Of a DNA stretch of 64,000 nucleotides, positions 57,850-64,000 are shown piece by piece (within the stretch, counting starts at the first letter, position 1; the number at the start of each line of letters is the position of its first letter). The notes beneath the pieces are model-generated. The model worked only from the letters and a program-made list of their open reading frames with translations, ran no database searches and was not told the origin of the DNA. The DNA comes from Oxytricha trifallax (lineage: Eukaryota; Ciliophora; Spirotrichea; Sporadotrichida; Oxytrichidae): the NCBI GenBank assembly GCA_000711775.1, contig ARYC01017179.1:124001-188000 (forward strand), written 5' to 3'. The position numbers and the translations under genes are program-made.

Positions 57850-60800
57850 TCTATAATTATTAGTGTTCCTTATTTTTGTTCCTTCAAGAATGTAAATTAG
57901 TAAAATTATAATAAATATAGGAAATTTGTATAAATGTATATTTTTTATTCATTGGCTTTAATTCCAGATAAAGTTTCTAATTCCTAAAAAATTTAAGTTA
58001 AGTGTTTTTTGAGAATTTATTTTAATCTTGGATATATTATTATTAAATAATAAAATGTGGAGGAGGTCAACTTCATCTAGAATATGAAGGCACCTCTGAA
58101 AATCTCTCTAGATTTTAAATAATTCTTTAAATAAATCAAATTTTTAGTTTGAAGCAAAACTGATGAATATATTGGTCTAAAAATAAATGAATTGGATAAT
58201 ATAATTTGCATTAAACATATTAATAATCAAACTAATTTTTCGTTTGTCGACCTAGTAGTGACATAAATTTATTTAGTTATCTAAGTATTAAAAATATTTA
58301 ACTAATGCTAACTTTTGCATCCCTCATGAAGAAAAATCCTTAAAAATATCAATAATTATACATAAAATTAGGGAAAATTTATCCAACATATATAAGATTA
58401 AAGTTTGTCCCCTATATAAAAATATATATTATTAATTTTATCCTCCTTAGGAAGTAGCAGTCGTATTTTCAAGTATACAGTTGTTGATAAATTAAAATTT
58501 ATACGTTTCTCCATCAGCTCATTAAAAATTAAGTTAGTTTATATAATCTTTATGAATAGAATATTCTTCGAGTAAATTTGTATATTATAGCAGTTTTCCA
58601 TATTAAATAGCTAACTAAAATCATAACAATTCAATTTGTAATTAATAATTATTATATATCCACATTTTTAAATGATATTTTTGTTTAAATATAAGAATAT
58701 TAAAAAAGCTCTTTGCGATAGTTATCTTTTTCTTTCACTAGCTTCTATTTCGTCAAATTATTCATTGTGGAACATTTATTCTTGATTTATCTTTAGTTCC
58801 TCATAATAGAAAAATAATATACAATTTTGTCTCAAATTCTATAATAATTGTAAGAAATATAAACAATTATTCTTAAATAAAATATCAATTATAAAATTTA
58901 TATTTTGTTAAGTAAATTATATATAGCCTATTCTTTAATGTCCAGATATTTTTAATTCTTTGTGATATTAAATATAAATATAAATTACATTATAACATGT
59001 TTAGCAATTGAAATTAAGCCATTTATCAGTAAATAAAAATTATTAAATAATTAATAATCTATGTTTTTGCTAAAAATAAATAATTTTAATAATAATCCTC
59101 ATCATTATTCTCGTTAAGTCTTCTCGTGCCAAAATATTATGAAGATTAATTAAAATTACAAAATTTAATTTATTTAAAAACTATATATTATATATATATA
59201 TATATATAATTCTTACTATAAGAAAAATTTATTGCATTAATCAATTCAATGTTAGGAACAATTCAATGTTAGAAAAAAAGTGATTAAGAAATCAAAATAG
59301 ATGGTTATCTAAAATTCAAATAATTTCAACTTTAAAAATAAATAATTCAGTATGAATATTATAATAAAATTTATAAATTGCACATAAATTTATAATATTG
59401 GATAGATTATTCGAATTAGATTTCATCAATACTAAACATAAAACCACCCTTCTTATAAGCGTAGGAATTTTTTAATTAAAATTTAAATTATATATCGATA
59501 TCTTACTAGATAAATATATATTTGATAATATAGCCATTATTTATGTTAAAAAATTTATAAAGTGATAATTTATATATACAAAGAATAATTAATTGATTAA
59601 TTTAAAGATAATTTTATATTAAAACTATACAGTGATGTAATTTTTATTGAATCGGCAACTATGATATTATCAAAAGTTACGTCTTTAGACAAACATGTGC
59701 ATATGGTTCCACCATTGAACCCACTAGAACCACTAAAATATTTATATTTTATCATGCTTGTATTATTAATATTTATTATAAAATAAGTCCTTGTAAATAC
59801 CATCTTGCTTTAAAAAGTATATTTCAAATAAGTTTATTTAACTTTACTTTTTCTTATGAAAATTATATTATATTTTCAAAAGCATATATTGACCCTCCTC
59901 TATTCGCAGCATTATTCTTGTACTTTGAATCGGTATCGTAAAATTAATATTAAAATAATTAAATTAAAATTCTGAGTTCCTTATGTGAAACACAGAACCA
60001 TTCATCAATTATATATAAAAAGCTTAATTTAATATAAATTTCAATAAAATTATTTAAAAGTATTATAAATTCATGGCATTCCTACACATTTCAAATTTTT
60101 AATTGAGATTTGAAATTTTTTACTAAATTTACTCTAATATTTAATAAAAAGATCTTTCATATTTAAGATTTATCGACAAAAATATGGCTTCTATTATATA
60201 AATTATTAATTATTATTTTTCAAAAGTGTTTGATTCTGATATTATAGTCTGCATACCTTAAAATACTTTAAATTTATCAATATTTTATAATGGATATAAA
60301 TTATCGCATTTAAAAATTTATATATATATATTATTTTACCATCTAAATAGAAAGCTGATCCTAAAAATTGATATGATTAAGTATTAAATTTAAATTTAAC
60401 ATTTTATCTTTTTTTTTATTATAAGAGATAAGAATTTATAACTATTTTTAAAAAAAAGCAATAAACAATTAGTTAAATAATTTAAATAGTATAAATTTTA
60501 TGATATAAAAAGAATTATATCTAATTTATTAATTAAATTTAGTATCATCTACTGAATGTTCTGGAACAAACCCACTGATTAAATAATTAAAATCTCCCAT
60601 TTATATTCTTCTTGTATAGCTTTCATTGTATCCATATTAAAAAATCAAAAATCAAAAATAAAAGTCGAAAAATAATTAAATAAATTAATTTTTTTATCTA
60701 AGCAAATTATAAACTTGAAATTTAATCATTCAAAGATCTAATTAAATATTTTATGATTTGCAATGTTTTTATTATTAAAGACTCTTCTATGACAGATTCT

Positions 60801-63800
60801 TTGATTATATATCATATTGAATATTTTAATTTTAACATTAAAGTTAATAAATATTATTATTCAAAAAAAATATCGAAATTCTTAATTTATCTTATCATAA
60901 GCTAATTATAATTTGCCTAAATTTAAAAAAAATATAATGTAATTAACACGGTCAAATAACAAATATTATCAGTTCTGTAAATGTGAATAAAAGAGAAAAA
61001 ATCTTGATAATTTTTTATTTAATAAAAAGCTAAAATAATAAACAAAATTTAATTTTTTTTCAAACAAGGGAAGAGTATTTTTCATTATGTCAAGATAGTA
61101 GCTTTTGATTTTATAAATCCACTTCATATAAACAAACAATTTATTAAAAAATAATTTAAAAAATTACTTTATCACAATAGAGAGATATATTCTTAATTAG
61201 GACTGAGCTTGATGTATTCGAATAAATCAAGCAGCCCTTACCCTTACAAATTACATGATCTAAAATAGTAAAATTTATGTATATTTTTTCAATGTAAAAA
61301 TATATCTATGTTTGCGTTCTTGAAGATAAGAGGATTTTAGCTTTGATAAAATAAAAAATATGATAGATTTCATAAAGTTTATTGTAAATATCTAAATTAT
61401 ATAATATTAATTTCATGATAATACATGAAAGCTGCAGAGTCGTTTGATTAAAAATCTATTGCTTCAATGTATGCGTTTTCTATTGAGAAATTAATTAATA
61501 TAAAAAATTTAAGAAGTCTATATAAGGTCCATCTATATATGCAAATCCTCCATAAACGCTGAAAAAATGGCTGACCTTAATAGTCCCTTATACGTTTATA
61601 TGTGGAACGCTTGATTTTAATTATTTTATTTTTTTAATTTTTAAATCTAACAATCTAGTTTTTATAAATATACATAAAATATTAATCTTTTAATTCCACA
61701 ATTTTTATTTAAATAACTGTGATTCTCCATAAGCAGGGTCAAGATAGAAATAAAATCTAAAACCAAATTTTTCAAAACTTCCTTTTTCTCTAATCACTTT
61801 AAATAAACTCAATAATTAAATAAAAAATTTAAATCATAGAATAAAGCAACTTATAATTATTTAATATATAGCCATACGTTAAGGAGTTGCCTTTTTTTGA
61901 CAATTTAAGAAAAAATTGTAAAATAAGTTTTATAGAAATCTTATTTTAATATTTTTCATGAGGAGATATGTTACAGTCACAAAAAAAGCTAATAAATTTT
62001 TGTTTAGATTTACCTCAAAAATTTATTTTTAAGCTGTAAATTTTGATTAAAATTTTAAAAAACATTCAGAACATTTCCTATAAAAATATATAATTTTTAA
62101 GAATTTAAATACACCACCGTTTCCTATTGTCTCTACAAATGAAACATCCAATCCATCCACATTATTTTTCAAGTATATTTTATTTAAATTTATGAATTAA
62201 TTTAATAAGTAACATTTTTAAAAGATTTAATAAATAATAAAATGAATTTCAAACAATAGAAAATTAATAATAATTTTCTATATTAATATAAGAAAAGCGT
62301 TTAAATTATAATATTTTAACAATATGAAAAATAATATTAAAATTAAGAGTAGATCAATCGTTTTTGGAGTAAAAGATACCACCATTTTAAAATAATAATA
62401 GATAAATACATATTCTAAACTTAAAAAATATACTGATCGCGAGACAAGATATTCTTGGCTGTTAAGTTTTGGATGTAGCAATTTGGCAAATATATAAATA
62501 TTGAAATTACTTTAAAATTAATTAGTAATATAATTTGAAAGGTAATTAACGAGTACACCTCCAAAATTTGTAGAGATGTTATAGTTTTTTTATAAAATAT
62601 TTAATTGAATTTATAAATAAATTATATATAACTAATTTAATTAATAAAAAAATTGATCAAGGTATTAAATGTTGATTATCCAAGTAATTATAAAAATATA
62701 GTATTATGAGTTGATATCAGTGAAATTTTCAGTATAAAAATTATACGTTACAGCTCCATAGTCAGCATTATAGCAATTTTTAATAATATTGTCCTGCATA
62801 AGCACAGAAGTTGGGTAATAATACGTGAATAGCGTGCTTTTGACATTATTTACAAAGTTTTCGTTTATCATTTAATCTTTTTGCTCATAAATATTGAGAG
62901 GAGAGGCATCTCCGCATTGGAATGTGTTGTTAACAAGCTGCACTGTAGAGTAATAGTAGTAAGAGTAAACTAGGCTAGGGTAGTTAATTGCATTGAAATT
63001 AGTTATTTGTGAATTTTCTAGGGGGGGGGGGGTAAAGTATACTTTTAAAATAACAAGCAAAGTGTTTTATTTATCATAATAAATTGAGCAGATTTGCTAT
63101 TAAATAAAAATTTCAATTTCATTTTAGTTATAATATTGAAAGCAATAAATTCTCCCAGTAATTTTGGATTATAATGTTTCTACTTAAATACCAATCAACA
63201 TCGTAACTAGTATAGTAAAACATCACGAAAGTTATTAAAATTAATAAAATAAATGTTTTTTCAAGATCACTTATTGTACAACTGTCGATATCTAAAGAAA
63301 ATAAATATTAAAATATTTTATTAATTTATCAATTATTTTCTTTAAAGGTAAGACCCTTACAATTATCTCATTTTTTATTATAGAATCCAAACCTAAATTT
63401 TAAAAACTTATGATAAGATGTATATTTTTTCATAAAGTTAAAATCTTATTACTTATTAATTATTTCTAATTATTACTAAGGATTGCTTTAATCTTAAATA
63501 AAAATCGTTATTATAAATACCATTTAAAAAATAATTAAAATAATTATTAATACCGAATTTAATTACATAAGTTTTTTCATTAAATAAAAATATATTTAAT
63601 AGATTTCTTATTTTATTAGAATTTTGATTATTGTTCATGAATTTTATGAAAATCAAAAATTATCATTATCATAAATTAAAACAGACATTAATTACATTGT
63701 TATAAATAAAAATGGATCTGGTTCATCTAAAATAACTATAGCATTTTAAAGCAAAGTAAGGTTAATTAATCAATTTTTTAACTCTAATTCCATTAAATTT

Positions 63801-64000
63801 ACTTACTTTTTTGCTTTTAGATACAAATTAAACCTAATCTTTGAAAAATAAAGATAAAATAACTACTGAATTTAATTACTAAAGGGAATATATAAAAATT
63901 CAAGGGATTTATACGAAGAAGAAACATTGAATGCATATAAAGCGCTGGTAAACAATAGATGACATAATGCATTCGAAATAATTTTACATACAAGCTCCGC
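57850..64000 (-). CDS. Shredded beta-helix surface protein gene (tiny coding islands)
   Basis: A 6-kb AT-rich stretch contains many 20-130 bp islands of clear coding character, nearly all minus strand, separated by AT-rich spacers. Examples: 62750-63020 (QLVNNTFQCGDASPLNIYEQ, MQDNIIKNCYNADYGAVTYN), 62540-62580 (NISTNFGGVLVNY), 62430-62475 (CYIQNLTAKNILSRDQ), 62105-62165 (NVDGLDVSFVETIGNGGVFK), 61500-61600 (GTIKVSHFFSVYGGFAYIDG), 61425-61480 (IENAYIEAIDFQSNDSAAFM), 59880-59940 (SKYKNNAANRGGSIYA), 59640-59760 (YFSGSSGFNGGTICTCLSKD) and a helical island at 58700-58800 (NEQFDEIEASERKRQ). Repeated NN..GG[IV] patterns suggest a parallel beta-helix extracellular protein. Order and pointers were not resolved; other islands may exist. 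Confidence 0.6.

Noticed and set aside
57850-64000. Calling the AT-rich right end empty intergenic DNA
   Set aside because: Repeated short islands with consistent strand and protein style are too many and too coherent to be chance.
1-64000. rRNA, tRNA, CRISPR arrays, bacterial operons and viral elements
   Set aside because: None was recognised. The genetic code, introns, pointers and TBE all point to a eukaryotic germline contig.

Overview
The window looks like germline (micronuclear) DNA of a stichotrich ciliate, most likely Oxytricha/Sterkiella. Three lines of evidence support this. (1) Genes read through only if TAA and TAG encode Gln and TGA is the sole stop. (2) There is a complete TBE-type transposon (22336-26450) with C4A4-repeat termini and an ATT target duplication. 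(3) Gene segments (MDSs) are separated by AT-rich internal eliminated segments (IESs) flanked by short direct repeats (pointers). Many reading frames shift or break in the raw DNA and become continuous only after one pointer copy plus the IES, or a 20-150 nt GT..AG intron, is removed. For many genes I checked that the summed segment lengths are a multiple of three.

Layout. 0-4.4 kb: 3' part of a large Q-rich gene. 5.2-7 kb: RGS-domain gene and a BuGZ/ZNF207 homologue. 7.1-11.4 kb: Q/N-rich and coiled-coil genes. 11.6-13.5 kb: a minus-strand gene. 13.9-14.4 kb: an orphan segment. 14.8-15.7 kb: UNC119. 16.3-16.7 kb: a 421-bp near-perfect foldback. 16.9-22 kb: Sfi1-like centrin-binding protein (minus). 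22.3-26.45 kb: TBE. 26.6-31.2 kb: IES-free GRAM/VASt lipid-transfer protein. 31.5-35.2 kb: secreted acidic repeat protein. 35.5-39 kb: exocyst Sec8. 39.85-40.3 kb: Nudix hydrolase. 40.75-43.4 kb: an unknown gene and an EF-hand gene (both minus). 43.6-45.3 kb: Rh-type ammonium transporter. 45.6-49.9 kb: a heavily scrambled BFR1-like gene (minus). 50-51.4 kb: a small secreted protein and a DOPA-dioxygenase-like protein. 51.7-53.5 kb: scrambled IFT46 (minus). 53.7-55.9 kb: membrane-spanning patatin-like phospholipase (minus). 56.1-57.7 kb: a scrambled two-TM protein. 57.8-64 kb: AT-rich DNA holding many tiny minus-strand coding islands, apparently one shredded beta-helix surface protein gene.

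The main result is the scrambled BFR1-like gene. Twenty-seven segments in two interleaved clusters can be ordered by 26 pointer pairs of 3-17 bp, giving an open frame of exactly 706 codons. IFT46 (385 codons) and the two-TM gene (285 codons) are simpler circular permutations, each with its 5' block downstream of its 3' block. Together these show conventional IESs, block permutation and odd/even interleaving within about 12 kb. No rRNA, tRNA, CRISPR or viral element was recognised. All names rest on reading motifs by eye, without database searches.
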